Below are positions 1-8,377 of a DNA stretch of 64,000 nt, one piece after another. Position 1 is the stretch's first letter; the number at the start of each line of letters is the position of its first letter. The notes under the pieces were generated by a model, which saw only the letters and a program-made list of their open reading frames with translations, did not search any database and was not told where the DNA came from. A program made the position numbers and the translations under genes. Source of the DNA: Aeromicrobium wangtongii. GTDB taxonomy: Bacteria > Actinomycetota > Actinomycetes > Propionibacteriales > Nocardioidaceae. The stretch lies in NCBI RefSeq assembly GCF_024584515.1, contig NZ_CP102173.1:3596001-3660000 (forward strand), given 5' to 3'.

Positions 1-134
1 TCGAGGCCGGTCATGGTCGCCGAGGTCGCCGCCGGCTCGGCGAAGGCCCGGACGATCGCGAGATTGTCTGCGGTGTGGTCACCGTTCATGTGGCCGAGGA
101 TCGCGTCCACGACATCGCTGGAGAAGGTCGTCAT
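1..134 (-). CDS. DUF2470 domain protein, N-terminal fragment cut by the window edge
   Basis: The minus strand from an ATG at 134 gives 44 residues that run off the left edge of the window. They contain HMNGDH at residues 15-20, the signature that opens DUF2470 domains. Those domains occur as small stand-alone proteins and at the C-terminus of heme-oxygenase-like or pyridoxamine-phosphate-oxidase-like proteins, with a proposed link to heme or flavin binding. Only the beginning is visible, so a fused partner domain cannot be excluded. The gene is divergent from the SDR gene starting at 207, with 72 bp between them. Confidence 0.7.
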   Translation of the reverse strand, partial: MTTFSSDVVDAILGHMNGDHTADNLAIVRAFAEPAATSATMTGL

Positions 135-206
135 GGTTCCAGTATCTCCCTCGGGGCGCCACGCTTTCGGGATGCTCGATCGAGCCCGGTCGCGAACACT
201 GGGTGG

Positions 207-1679
207 ATGCCCTCCCCCCGCAGCCTGGTCACCGGTGCCACCGGATACGTCGGCGGGCGACTGGTCCCCCAGCTGCTGGACGCCGGTCACACGGTGCGCG
301 TGCTGGTGCGGGACGAGCGCAAGGCCCGCGCGCACGACTGGGCCGACCGGGTCGAGATCGCGGTCGGCGACGCCTCCGAGGACGCCGACGTCCGGGACGC
401 GATGGCCGATGTCGACGTCCTGTACTACCTGCTGCACTCGATCGGCACGGGCGGCGACTTCGGCGCCACCGAGAAGCAGATGGCCCAACGATTCGCGGAC
501 GAGGCCGAGCGCGCCGGCGTCCGTCGCATCGTCTACCTGGGCGGGATGATCCCGGAGGGCGAGGAGCTCTCCGAGCACCTGAGCTCGCGCGGTGAGGTCG
601 GTGACGTGCTGCTGGGCTCCGGCGTCCCGACCACGGTCCTGCAGGCCGGCGTCGTCATCGGCTCCGGGTCGGCATCCTTTGAGATGCTGCGCTACCTGAC
701 CGAGCGGCTGCCGGTCATGATCACGCCGACCTGGGTCTCGACCCGCATCCAGCCGATCGCGATCCGCGACGTGGTGCGCTACCTCGTCGGCTCGGCCGAC
801 ATGCCCGACGACGTGAGCCGCCGCTTCGACATCGGCGGCCCGGAGGTGCTGACGTACCTGGACCTCATGCAGCGGTTCGCGGCGATCTCCGGGCTGCCCA
901 GGCGCCGCGTGCTGAAGGTCCCCGTGCTGTCCCCGGGCCTGTCCAGCCACTGGATCGGCCTCATCACCCCGGTGCCGGCCAGCCTGGCCCGCCCCTTGGT
1001 GGAGTCGTTGCGCAACACCGTCGTGGCCGGTGACACCGACATCTTGCAGTACGTCCCCGAGCCGCCCGAAGGACTGGTCGACTTCGACCGGTCGGTCCAG
1101 CTCGCACTGACCCGCATCCAGGAGCTCGACGTGCCGACCAGCTGGTCGTCGGCAGCGACGGCGGGAGCGCCCGCCGAGGGACTGCCCACCGATCCGGACT
1201 GGGCCGGCGGATCGCTGTACCGCGACGAGCGCGTCCGTGAGGTGGACGCCACCCCGGAGCGGCTGTGGAGCGTCATCGAGGGCATCGGCGCACGCAATGG
1301 CTGGTACTCCTGGCGGCTCGCCTGGTGGGCGCGGGGCGCGCTGGACCGCCTCGTCGGTGGCCCCGGCCTGCGGCGCGGACGGCGCCATCCGCGCCGGCTC
1401 GCCGTGGGGGACGCCGTCGACTTCTGGCGGGTCGAGGAGACCGACGGCCGGACGCTCCTGCGCCTGCGGGCGGAGATGAAGCTGCCCGGGCTGGCGTGGC
1501 TGGAGATGCAGGTCGGCACGACCGAGGCCGGGGCGACGACCTTCCGCCAGCGGGCGTTGTTCGCCCCCAAAGGACTGCTCGGGCACGTCTACTGGTGGCT
1601 GATCTACCCATTCCATGGAAAGGTCTTCGGGGCGATGCAGCGCAACATCGCCCTCGCCGCCGAGGCGGCGACGGACTGA
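207..1679 (+). CDS. NAD(P)-binding SDR-type protein with C-terminal DUF2867 domain
   Basis: This is a 490-residue protein. The N-terminus carries the Rossmann motif TGATGYVG (residues 9-16) of atypical short-chain dehydrogenases of the NmrA/epimerase type. The last ~150 residues, rich in Trp and Arg and following a DERVREVDATPERLW stretch, match DUF2867, a START-like fold. The family is common in actinobacteria and proteobacteria; a role in modifying lipid or quinone-like substrates is often assumed but not shown. I start at ATG 207 because the Rossmann beta-strand begins directly after it. The open frame extends upstream to 75, but that part overlaps the divergent promoter region and reads like noise. 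A DUF1206 gene follows after 20 bp, probably in the same transcript. Confidence 0.85.
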   Translation: MPSPRSLVTGATGYVGGRLVPQLLDAGHTVRVLVRDERKARAHDWADRVEIAVGDASEDADVRDAMADVDVLYYLLHSIGTGGDFGATEKQMAQRFADEAERAGVRRIVYLGGMIPEGEELSEHLSSRGEVGDVLLGSGVPTTVLQAGVVIGSGSASFEMLRYLTERLPVMITPTWVSTRIQPIAIRDVVRYLVGSADMPDDVSRRFDIGGPEVLTYLDLMQRFAAISGLPRRRVLKVPVLSPGLSSHWIGLITPVPASLARPLVESLRNTVVAGDTDILQYVPEPPEGLVDFDRSVQLALTRIQELDVPTSWSSAATAGAPAEGLPTDPDWAGGSLYRDERVREVDATPERLWSVIEGIGARNGWYSWRLAWWARGALDRLVGGPGLRRGRRHPRRLAVGDAVDFWRVEETDGRTLLRLRAEMKLPGLAWLEMQVGTTEAGATTFRQRALFAPKGLLGHVYWWLIYPFHGKVFGAMQRNIALAAEAATD

Positions 1680-1699
1680 GGGAACCGGGGAGAGCAATC

Positions 1700-2515
1700 A
1701 TGGAAGCCAGCACTGCGGGCCAGGAGGCCCGCCACAGCGATCTGCTCAAGCACGGTGCCAGCGTCGGGCTCGGTGCCTACGGGCTCGTCCACCTGCTGAT
1801 CGCGTGGATCGCGCTGCAGGTCGCCTGGTCGGGGGGCGGCGACGCCAGCAGCGGCGGTGCGCTCCAGACGCTCGCCGACCAGCCGTTCGGGCGCACGATG
1901 CTGTGGATCACGGTGATCGGGCTGCTGGCCCTCGTGGTGTGGCAGGCGGCGACCGCGATCTGGGGCTTCCAGGAGGAGGACGGCGCCAAGCGGGTCCGCA
2001 AGCGCCTCAGTGCCGCCGGCCGCACGGTGGTCTACGCGGCCCTGGCCGTCTCGGCGTTCAAGATCGCGTCCGGGTCCGGCGGCGGAGGTGGCGGCGACTC
2101 CAAGCAGGAGGGCCTCACCGCAGATCTGATGTCCGCACCGGCAGGCCGTGTGCTGGTCGCAGCGGTCGGCATCGCGATCCTTGCGGTCGGCATCGCGCAG
2201 ATCCGCCGCGGCGTCACCGATGCCTTCACCCACGACCTGCAACCGGCGGCCACGACCGGCAGCACCGGATCGGCCGTGCTGGTCGTCGGGCGCGTCGGCT
2301 ACGTCGCCAAGGGGGTCGCGGTCGGCATCGTCGGCGTGCTGTTCGGCTGGGCCGCGGTGTCGTACGAGCCCGACAAGGCCGGCGGGCTGGACGATGCTCT
2401 CAAGACCCTGCGCGACCAGCCCTTCGGGCCGTACCTGCTGACGCTGGTCGCCCTGGGCGTCGCCGCATTCGGGCTGTTCTGCTTCGCCTGGGCGCGCCAC
2501 CCGCGCACGCGCTGA
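1700..2515 (+). CDS. DUF1206 domain integral membrane protein
   Basis: This 271-residue protein has about six hydrophobic segments arranged as three internal repeats. Each repeat includes a YGLVHLLIAW or YVAKGVAVGIVG-like helix followed by a Gly-rich helix. This is the architecture of DUF1206, whose unit of about 70 residues usually occurs three times. The phrases TLADQPFGRTML and TLRDQPFGPYLL show the repeat clearly. Function is unknown. The start at ATG 1700 puts a short charged cytoplasmic leader before the first helix. It follows the SDR/DUF2867 gene by 20 bp, so the two are probably co-transcribed. Confidence 0.88.
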   Translation: MEASTAGQEARHSDLLKHGASVGLGAYGLVHLLIAWIALQVAWSGGGDASSGGALQTLADQPFGRTMLWITVIGLLALVVWQAATAIWGFQEEDGAKRVRKRLSAAGRTVVYAALAVSAFKIASGSGGGGGGDSKQEGLTADLMSAPAGRVLVAAVGIAILAVGIAQIRRGVTDAFTHDLQPAATTGSTGSAVLVVGRVGYVAKGVAVGIVGVLFGWAAVSYEPDKAGGLDDALKTLRDQPFGPYLLTLVALGVAAFGLFCFAWARHPRTR

Positions 2516-2570
2516 GGCTCGCGCCCGGCGAGCGGTTGCGTACCGGCAACCATCCGCACAGGATGATCGA

Positions 2571-4058
2571 ATGGATCTGTTCCGCATCAAGTCCGTCGAG
2601 CGCTCGATCGAGGAAACCGACGAGCCGGAGCACCGTCTCAAGAAGGAGCTCTCGGCCTGGGACCTGACGGTCTTCGGCGTCGGCGTCATGGTGGGGACCG
2701 GCATCTTCGTCCTGACCGGCGAGCAGGCCTACGCCAATGCCGGTCCGGCGATCGTGATCTCGTTCATCCTGGCCGGGATCACCTGCGGTCTCGCGGCCCT
2801 CTGCTACGCCGAGTTCGCCTCGACCGTCCCGGTCGCCGGCAGTGCGTACACGTTCTCGTACGCGACGCTCGGCGAGCTGGTGGCCTGGATCATCGGCTGG
2901 GACCTCGTGCTCGAGCTCGCGCTCGGCGCGGCGGTCGTGGCGCGCGGCTGGTCGGCGTACCTGCAGTCCCTGTTCGACCTGCCGACGTGGTTGGCCGGGG
3001 ACGAGGCGAGCCCCGACTTCGGCGCCATCGCGATCGTCCTCGGCCTCACGCTGGTCGGCGTCCTGGGCACCAAGCTGTCCGGACGGATCACCAGCGTGCT
3101 GGTGGTCATCAAGGTCGCCGTCGTGACCTTCGTGATCGTGGCGGGACTGTTCTACATCAAGACCAAGAACTACCAGCCGTTCATCCCCGACTCCAAGCCC
3201 ACCGAGGGCGGTTCGGGCCTCGACTCGACGCTGCTGCAGACGGTCTTCGGGGTGGACCCGACGGTCTTCGGCGTCTACGGCATCATCGCCGCCGCCTCGG
3301 TCGTGTTCTTCGCCTTCATCGGCTTCGACATCGTCGCGACGTCGGCCGAGGAGACCAAGAACCCGCAGCGCGACGTCCCGCGCGGCATCCTCGGCTCGCT
3401 GGCGATCGTCACGGTCCTCTACGCGGCCGTGGCATTCGTCGTGACCGGGATGCTCAAGTACAGCGACGACCGCATGAACACCGCCGCACCGCTGGCCGAG
3501 GCGTTCAGCGCCAACGGCCTGGACTGGGCCAGCAAGATCATCTCGGTGGGCGCCGTCGCCGGCCTGACGACCGTCGTGCTGGTCTTGATGCTGGGCCAGG
3601 CGCGGGTGCTGTTCGCGATGTCGCGCGACGGGCTGCTGCCGGTCGGCCTGGCCAAGGTCCACCCGCGCTTCGGCACGCCGTACCGGATCACGATCATCAC
3701 CGGCGCATTCGTCGCGGTGCTGGCCGGATTCGTGCCACTGTCGGAGCTGTCCAAGCTGGTCAGCATCGGCACCCTGTTCGCGTTCGTGGTGGTCTCGGCC
3801 GGCGTCATCATCCTGCGCCGCACCCGCTCGGACCTGCACCGCCCGTTCCGCGTCCCGGCCGTGCCGCTCGTGCCGATCCTGTCGATCGCGGCGTGCTTCT
3901 GGCTCATGGTCAACCTGTCGGTCGAGACCTGGGTCCGGTTCCTGATCTGGCTCGCGATCGGCTTCCTCCTCTACTTCACCTACGGCTACCGGCGCTCGCG
4001 GCTGGGTCGCGGTGAGAGCCAGGTCAAGGCCGACGGGGACGTCCCGAGAGCCGAGTGA
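2571..4058 (+). CDS. APC superfamily amino acid permease
   Basis: This 495-residue, 12-helix transporter resembles the YfnA/CAT-type branch of the amino acid-polyamine-organocation superfamily. The N-terminus has a hydrophilic leader, then VGVMVGTGIFVLTG (TM1, with the unwound GTGIF substrate-binding motif). FSYATLGELVAWIIGWDL follows, and FAFIGFDIVATSAEETKNP is the TM6 signature. It probably imports cationic or neutral amino acids by proton symport; the substrate cannot be read from sequence. The start at 2571 gives the usual MDLFRxKSVE-type leader of this group. The next gene, a GNAT, is convergent and only 7 bp away. Confidence 0.93.
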   Translation: MDLFRIKSVERSIEETDEPEHRLKKELSAWDLTVFGVGVMVGTGIFVLTGEQAYANAGPAIVISFILAGITCGLAALCYAEFASTVPVAGSAYTFSYATLGELVAWIIGWDLVLELALGAAVVARGWSAYLQSLFDLPTWLAGDEASPDFGAIAIVLGLTLVGVLGTKLSGRITSVLVVIKVAVVTFVIVAGLFYIKTKNYQPFIPDSKPTEGGSGLDSTLLQTVFGVDPTVFGVYGIIAAASVVFFAFIGFDIVATSAEETKNPQRDVPRGILGSLAIVTVLYAAVAFVVTGMLKYSDDRMNTAAPLAEAFSANGLDWASKIISVGAVAGLTTVVLVLMLGQARVLFAMSRDGLLPVGLAKVHPRFGTPYRITIITGAFVAVLAGFVPLSELSKLVSIGTLFAFVVVSAGVIILRRTRSDLHRPFRVPAVPLVPILSIAACFWLMVNLSVETWVRFLIWLAIGFLLYFTYGYRRSRLGRGESQVKADGDVPRAE

Positions 4059-4065
4059 GCGTGGC

Positions 4066-4626
4066 TCAGGCCCGCCACTCGTCGGCCAGCAGGGCGTAGA
4101 CGTAGCCGTCCTGCCAGCCGTGGTCGCGGTGCAGGGAGTCCTGCACGTGATGGGCCTCGCGCCGCATGCCGACGCGCTCCATCAGCCGCCACGACGCCAC
4201 GTTGCCGGCGAAGCAGCCGGCCGTGACGCGGCGCAGGCCCAGCTCCTCGAAGCAGATCCGCAGCAGCTCGCCGACCGCCTCGGTCGCCAGGCCCTGCCCC
4301 TGGACCGCCGGGTCGAACGTCCACCCCAGCTCGGCCTGGGTGGCCGAGGCCCCCTCGGCGACCTCCCGTTGCGCATAGGCGTCGTTGACCCTGACCATGA
4401 GGTCGCCGATCAGCCGGCCCTCGTGCTCGGCGATCACAAAGCTGGAACCGTCGCCGAAGCGCTCGGCCAGCGACTCGATGCTGACCGCCCTGCCGGTGAT
4501 CCACTCGGTCACCTGCGGCTGCACGCGGTACGCGTGGATCGCCGCGATGTCGGTGACGTCGAACCGGCGCAGCACCAGCCGGGGGGTCGCAACGGGCCAG
4601 TGGGCGGCGTCCAGCGGTGAGGTCAC
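4066..4626 (-). CDS. GNAT family N-acetyltransferase (RimJ/RimL-like)
   Basis: This is a 186-residue acetyltransferase. The N-terminal TPRLVLRRFDVTD beta-strand, the pyrophosphate-binding loop VQGQGLATEAV and the RVTAGCFAGNVASWRLMERVGM segment are diagnostic of the RimJ/RimL subgroup, which acetylates protein N-termini or small amines using acetyl-CoA. I use the GTG at 4626 because the conserved N-terminal strand begins shortly after it. The same frame stays open to 4989, but that extension is antisense-like sequence over the tetR gene. It is convergent with the APC permease and codirectional with the upstream TetR gene, 16 bp away. Confidence 0.85.
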   Translation of the reverse strand: MTSPLDAAHWPVATPRLVLRRFDVTDIAAIHAYRVQPQVTEWITGRAVSIESLAERFGDGSSFVIAEHEGRLIGDLMVRVNDAYAQREVAEGASATQAELGWTFDPAVQGQGLATEAVGELLRICFEELGLRRVTAGCFAGNVASWRLMERVGMRREAHHVQDSLHRDHGWQDGYVYALLADEWRA

Positions 4627-4642
4627 CCGGCCAGTGTGCCGC

Positions 4643-5260
4643 TCAGCGATGGGCGGTCGCGATGAAGTGGTGCGAGGCCGCGGCGATGATGTCGTCGGGG
4701 GTGGCCTCGACCGTCCCCTCGAGCCAGGCCGTGACGAGCTCGGCGACGCCGCCGATGAACATCGTGGCGGCCAGACGTCCCTCGCGCTCGCTCCAGGCCT
4801 CGGCGCCGTACAGCTCACGGGCCTCGTGCGCGGCCAGCTCGGCGAACTGGCGCAGCAGCCGGGCCCGGTGGGGACGCAGGGCATCGATCGACACCGATTC
4901 GACGATCGCGACGCGGCCCTTGCGGGGATCCTCGGTGAGGATCTGGACGAAGGCCTCGATGCCGGCCCGCACCCGGTCGGCGGGACCACCCTGGGCGGCT
5001 GCGAGCGCCGCGACCGACCGCTCGGCGATCTGGGTCGCGATGTCGTCCATGACCGCGGTCAGCGCAGCGTCCAGGCCCTCGAAGCTCTGGTAGAAGTACC
5101 GCTCGGTCAGCCCGGCCTCGGCGCAGATGCGGGTCATCGTGACCGTGGGGCCGCCATCTCGTCCCCACACCTCGAGGGTCGCCTCGAGCAGCCGCGCGCG
5201 CCGGTCGGCATGGCGCTGCTCGGCGGTCATGCCGCGGTACTGCCCTGCCTTGACTGCCAT
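4643..5260 (-). CDS. TetR/AcrR family transcriptional regulator
   Basis: This 205-residue regulator has an N-terminal helix-turn-helix around residues 25-65 (VTMTRICAEAGL then TERYFYQSFEG), followed by an all-helical ligand-binding domain with no obvious named subfamily. The ATG at 5260 gives a short basic leader (MAVKAGQYRG) before helix 1. A second possible start is the in-frame ATG at 5230. The gene is divergent from the P450 gene with 36 bp between the start codons. A dyad sits in that gap (5272-5287), so it very likely represses both itself and the P450-SDR operon. Confidence 0.9.
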   Translation of the reverse strand: MAVKAGQYRGMTAEQRHADRRARLLEATLEVWGRDGGPTVTMTRICAEAGLTERYFYQSFEGLDAALTAVMDDIATQIAERSVAALAAAQGGPADRVRAGIEAFVQILTEDPRKGRVAIVESVSIDALRPHRARLLRQFAELAAHEARELYGAEAWSEREGRLAATMFIGGVAELVTAWLEGTVEATPDDIIAAASHHFIATAHR

Positions 5261-5271
5261 GCAGACATATT

Positions 5272-5287
5272 GACAGAACGTCCTGTC
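5272..5287. promoter_or_regulatory. Candidate TetR operator between tetR-like and P450 genes
   Basis: GACAGAACGTCCTGTC is an interrupted dyad (GACAG, 6-bp spacer, CTGTC) centred in the 36-bp gap between two divergent start codons. An outer CAGAC (5262-5266) and GTCTG (5285-5289) extend the symmetry. Its position overlaps any promoter for either gene. It ends 9 bp before the P450 ATG, leaving little room for a Shine-Dalgarno and hinting at a leaderless or nearly leaderless message. Confidence 0.6.
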
Positions 5288-5296
5288 TGAATCAAG

Positions 5297-6628
5297 ATGC
5301 CTGTTGTGAGCCAGACCACCGAAGCCCCTCCCCGCCGTCGCGGCGTGCCGTACATCGGCAGCACCCTGCAGTACGTCCGCGACCCGCTGACCATGATGCG
5401 AACCCAGTACGAAGGCTGGGGTCCCGTGTCCGACATCGACTTCATCGGCAAGCGCTGGACCGTCCTGCTGGGCCCCGATGCCTGCGAGGCAGCCCTCCGC
5501 AACGCCGACAAGGCATTCGCCAGCGGCGACGGCTGGGGCTACCTGGTCGGCCCGTTCTTCGACCGCGGCCTGATGCTGCTGGACTTCGATGAGCACCACC
5601 GCCACCGGCGCATCATGCAGTCGGCCTTCACCCGTGACCGGCTCGAGGGCTACACCGCGGCCCTGCAGCCTGCCGTCGCCACCGGGATCGCACAGTGGCA
5701 GCCCGATCCGGAGTTCCTGGCCTATCCCGCCCTCAAGGAGCTGACCCTCGACCTGGCGGCGACCGTGTTCATGGGCGGCGCCGACCTGGCGACGGCCGAT
5801 GAGCTCGACCGGGTCAACCAGGCCTTCATCGACTGCGTGCAGTCCGCGACCGCACTGGTGCGCGCCAACATCCCCGGCACCCGCTGGGGTCGTGCCATCC
5901 GCGGACGCCGACTGCTCGAGGAGTTCTTCGGCCGGCACCTGGCGGTCAAGCGCGAGATGCCCGGGGACGACCTGTTCTCGGTGCTGTGCCAGCTGGAGAC
6001 CGAGGACGGCGAGCGGTTCAGCGACGAGGACATCGTCAACCACATGATCTTCCTGCTCATGGCCGCCCACGACACGTCCACGATCACCGTCTCGACCGTG
6101 ATGCAGCAGCTCGGACAGCATCCGGAGTGGCAGCAGCGCTGCCGCGAGGAGGCACTCGCGCTGCCCGAGAACCCGACGCTGGCCGATCTGGACCAGCTCG
6201 TCGCGATCGACATGGTCATGAAGGAGAGCCTGCGGATCGTCCCGCCCGTGCCGGTCCTGGCCCGCAAGACGGTCAAGGAGACCGAGGTGCTCGGCCACCG
6301 CATCCCCGCCGACCGGCTCGTCGCGGTCATGGTGCACATGTCGCACCACATGCCCGAGCTGTGGGACGACCCCGAGCGCTTCGACCCCGAGCGCTTCGCC
6401 GACGACCGTCGCGACGACAAGGTGCACCGCTACGCGTGGGAGCCCTTCGGCGGAGGGGTCCACAAGTGCATCGGCCTGTTCTTCGCCGGCGCGGAGGTCA
6501 AGACGATCCTGGTCCACCTGCTGCGCCAGTTCGAGTGGACCGTCGACCCGGGCTACCGGGTGCCCATGAGCTACGCCTCGCTGCCCTACCCCAAGGACGG
6601 CCAGCCGGTCCGTCTGGTCCGTCGCTGA
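5297..6628 (+). CDS. Cytochrome P450
   Basis: This is a 443-residue bacterial P450. The heme-thiolate loop FGGGVHKCIG puts the cysteine ligand at about residue 391. The I-helix oxygen-activation motif AAHDTS lies near residues 256-261 and the K-helix ExxR is KESLRIVP. All key residues are intact, so it should be an active monooxygenase. Substrate is unknown; the closest feel is the CYP51/CYP120-like class acting on terpenoids, sterols or fatty acids. A redox partner is not encoded nearby. It is followed after 17 bp by an SDR with a good GAGGAG ribosome site, so the two probably act in sequence (hydroxylation then alcohol oxidation) under the divergent TetR. A GTG at 5306 is an alternative start. 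Confidence 0.93.
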   Translation: MPVVSQTTEAPPRRRGVPYIGSTLQYVRDPLTMMRTQYEGWGPVSDIDFIGKRWTVLLGPDACEAALRNADKAFASGDGWGYLVGPFFDRGLMLLDFDEHHRHRRIMQSAFTRDRLEGYTAALQPAVATGIAQWQPDPEFLAYPALKELTLDLAATVFMGGADLATADELDRVNQAFIDCVQSATALVRANIPGTRWGRAIRGRRLLEEFFGRHLAVKREMPGDDLFSVLCQLETEDGERFSDEDIVNHMIFLLMAAHDTSTITVSTVMQQLGQHPEWQQRCREEALALPENPTLADLDQLVAIDMVMKESLRIVPPVPVLARKTVKETEVLGHRIPADRLVAVMVHMSHHMPELWDDPERFDPERFADDRRDDKVHRYAWEPFGGGVHKCIGLFFAGAEVKTILVHLLRQFEWTVDPGYRVPMSYASLPYPKDGQPVRLVRR

Positions 6629-6645
6629 TCTTCCGAGGAGCACCC

Positions 6646-7467
6646 ATGCCCAAGAACCTGACCAACCAGGTCGTCGTCATCACCGGAGCCGGCCGCGGCA
6701 TCGGTCTGGCGACGGCATCCCAGTTCGCCGCCGCTGGCGCGATCGTCGTGATCGGCGACCTGGACGACGACGTCGCCGCCAAGGCTGCCCAGCAGGTCGG
6801 CGGCCGGGCCGTCGGCCACGCCGTCGACGTCGCCGACCGCGAGTCGTACGCGCGGTTCATCGACGTCGCCCGGCAGCAGGGACCCATCGACATCCTCGTG
6901 AACAACGCCGGCATCATGCCGCTGTCGCCGCTGGTCGACGAGGACGATGCCATGACCGACCGGATCATCGACATCAACCTGCGTGGCGTCATCACCGGCA
7001 CCAAGCTCGTCGCGCCCTCGATGATCGCCCGGCGGTCGGGGCACATCATCAACATCGCGTCGGCCGTGGGTCGGATCGCGGTCGCGAACGGCGCGACGTA
7101 CAGCGCCAGCAAGTACGCCGTGATGGGGTTCTCCGAGGCGATGCAGTCCGAGCTGGCGCCGGCAGGGGTGGACGTCTCGTGCGTCCTGCCGACCGTCGTC
7201 AACACCGAGCTCGCGGCCGGTGTGTCGGCCACCAAGGGCATGCGTGCGGTGCAGCCCGAGGAGGTCGCCGCCGCCATCGTCAGCGTCGCCGGCAAGCCGC
7301 GCTTCGAGACCTGGGTGCCGGCCTGGAGCAAGGGGTTGTTCTACACCACGAACGCCCTGCCGCGCCGCCTGCGCGACACCGCCAGCCACCTGGTCGGCGC
7401 CGACGACGCGCTGCGCAGCATCGACGTCGAGGCACGCCAGGAGTACGAGCGCCGCGCCTCGTCGTGA
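6646..7467 (+). CDS. SDR family NAD(P)-dependent oxidoreductase
   Basis: This 273-residue classical short-chain dehydrogenase has TGAGRGIG (residues 13-20) for cofactor binding, NNAG, and the catalytic Tyr-Lys pair in YSASK (Tyr about 152). It is slightly longer than the 250-residue norm, with a C-terminal extension (LPRRLRDTASHLVG) seen in actinobacterial SDRs that sit beside P450s. The start at ATG 6646 has GAGGAG 5 bp upstream. Co-transcription with the P450 is likely. An alcohol-to-ketone oxidation of the P450 product is a reasonable inference, not proven. Confidence 0.92.
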   Translation: MPKNLTNQVVVITGAGRGIGLATASQFAAAGAIVVIGDLDDDVAAKAAQQVGGRAVGHAVDVADRESYARFIDVARQQGPIDILVNNAGIMPLSPLVDEDDAMTDRIIDINLRGVITGTKLVAPSMIARRSGHIINIASAVGRIAVANGATYSASKYAVMGFSEAMQSELAPAGVDVSCVLPTVVNTELAAGVSATKGMRAVQPEEVAAAIVSVAGKPRFETWVPAWSKGLFYTTNALPRRLRDTASHLVGADDALRSIDVEARQEYERRASS

Positions 7468-7471
7468 GGGG

Positions 7472-8368
7472 TCAGGGCGTGATCGGGTCGACCCGGTAGG
7501 ACGCGCGCAGCACGGCACCCGGCTCGACGATCCGGGTGCCGGGCTTGTCGCGCAGGTCGCCGGTGAAGTCGATCGGCGCCGCCCCGCCGACGCAGGGCTC
7601 CAGGCACAACAGGTCCGCCCCGGTCGGGCGTGACCACACCACGAAGACGTCGAAGACGTCGTCCCACGTCATCCGCAGCCCGCGACCCGACGGCGCGAGG
7701 TAGCGCAGGCCGCGGCTGGCGACCTGGTCCATGACGATCGCATCGGGCTCGAACAGTGCCGGGTCGAGCCGCAGCGTCGCCCCCTCGATCGGGGTCGGCT
7801 GGTTGTCGGGGAGCACCAGCGTGTGGTCCAGCCGCCGGATGGGCGCCGGCTCGGGCTGGTCGAACACCACGACGTGCTCGGTCCTGGCGGCCCCCGGCTC
7901 CAGCGGCCAGGCGAAGGCCGGGTGCGAGCCGATCGAGACCGGCAGGTCGACCTCGCCGGTGGTGGGGGCACCTCCCGCTTGCGGGGGATTGCTGACCTCA
8001 TACGTCGTGGCCAGCCCGTGATCGTCCATCGCGTAGTGCGCCGTCAGCTCGAAGGCGAACGGGAACCGCTCCCGGGTCTGGTCGCTGTCGCGGAGGCGCA
8101 GCGTCGCGGACGACTCGTCGGACTGGACGACCTCCCAGGTCAGGTCGCGGGCGAATCCGTGCTGGGTCAGCGGATAGGTCCGGCCGTCGACGTGGATGGT
8201 GTCGTCCGGCACCCGGCCCACGATCGGGAACAGGATCGGCGCGTGCCGGCGCCACTGCTCCCCGGCCTGCCACAGGTACTCGTGGCCGTCGGCACCGCGC
8301 AGGGAGTGCGGTTCCGCGCCCTGCTCGGAGATCTCGGCGGTGCCCCCGCCGCCGCGAAGAGTCAGCAT
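7472..8368 (-). CDS. Aldose 1-epimerase family protein
   Basis: This 298-residue protein is of the galactose-mutarotase-like beta-sandwich superfamily. It shows LFPIVGRVPDD near residue 45, a conserved HGFARDLTWEV (catalytic-type histidine) and SIGSHPAFAWPL. The length and these motifs fit the YeaD/LacX-like branch, which interconverts anomers of sugars or sugar phosphates; the exact sugar is unknown. It is the last gene of a run on the minus strand, 9 bp after the LON-domain gene, and is convergent with the SDR gene. Confidence 0.85.
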   Translation of the reverse strand: MLTLRGGGGTAEISEQGAEPHSLRGADGHEYLWQAGEQWRRHAPILFPIVGRVPDDTIHVDGRTYPLTQHGFARDLTWEVVQSDESSATLRLRDSDQTRERFPFAFELTAHYAMDDHGLATTYEVSNPPQAGGAPTTGEVDLPVSIGSHPAFAWPLEPGAARTEHVVVFDQPEPAPIRRLDHTLVLPDNQPTPIEGATLRLDPALFEPDAIVMDQVASRGLRYLAPSGRGLRMTWDDVFDVFVVWSRPTGADLLCLEPCVGGAAPIDFTGDLRDKPGTRIVEPGAVLRASYRVDPITP

Positions 8369-8377
8369 GGCTCGAGC

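Noticed and set aside
2400-3839. 479-codon minus-strand frame opposite the APC permease
   Set aside because: Asp/Arg/His-rich shadow with no hydrophobic or catalytic pattern; the permease frame has 12 clear helices.
4643-6643. Apparent 666-residue TetR fusion protein reading through the P450 gene antisense
   Set aside because: The first 461 residues are antisense to the P450, an intact enzyme with all catalytic motifs; only the segment from 5260 is a TetR protein.
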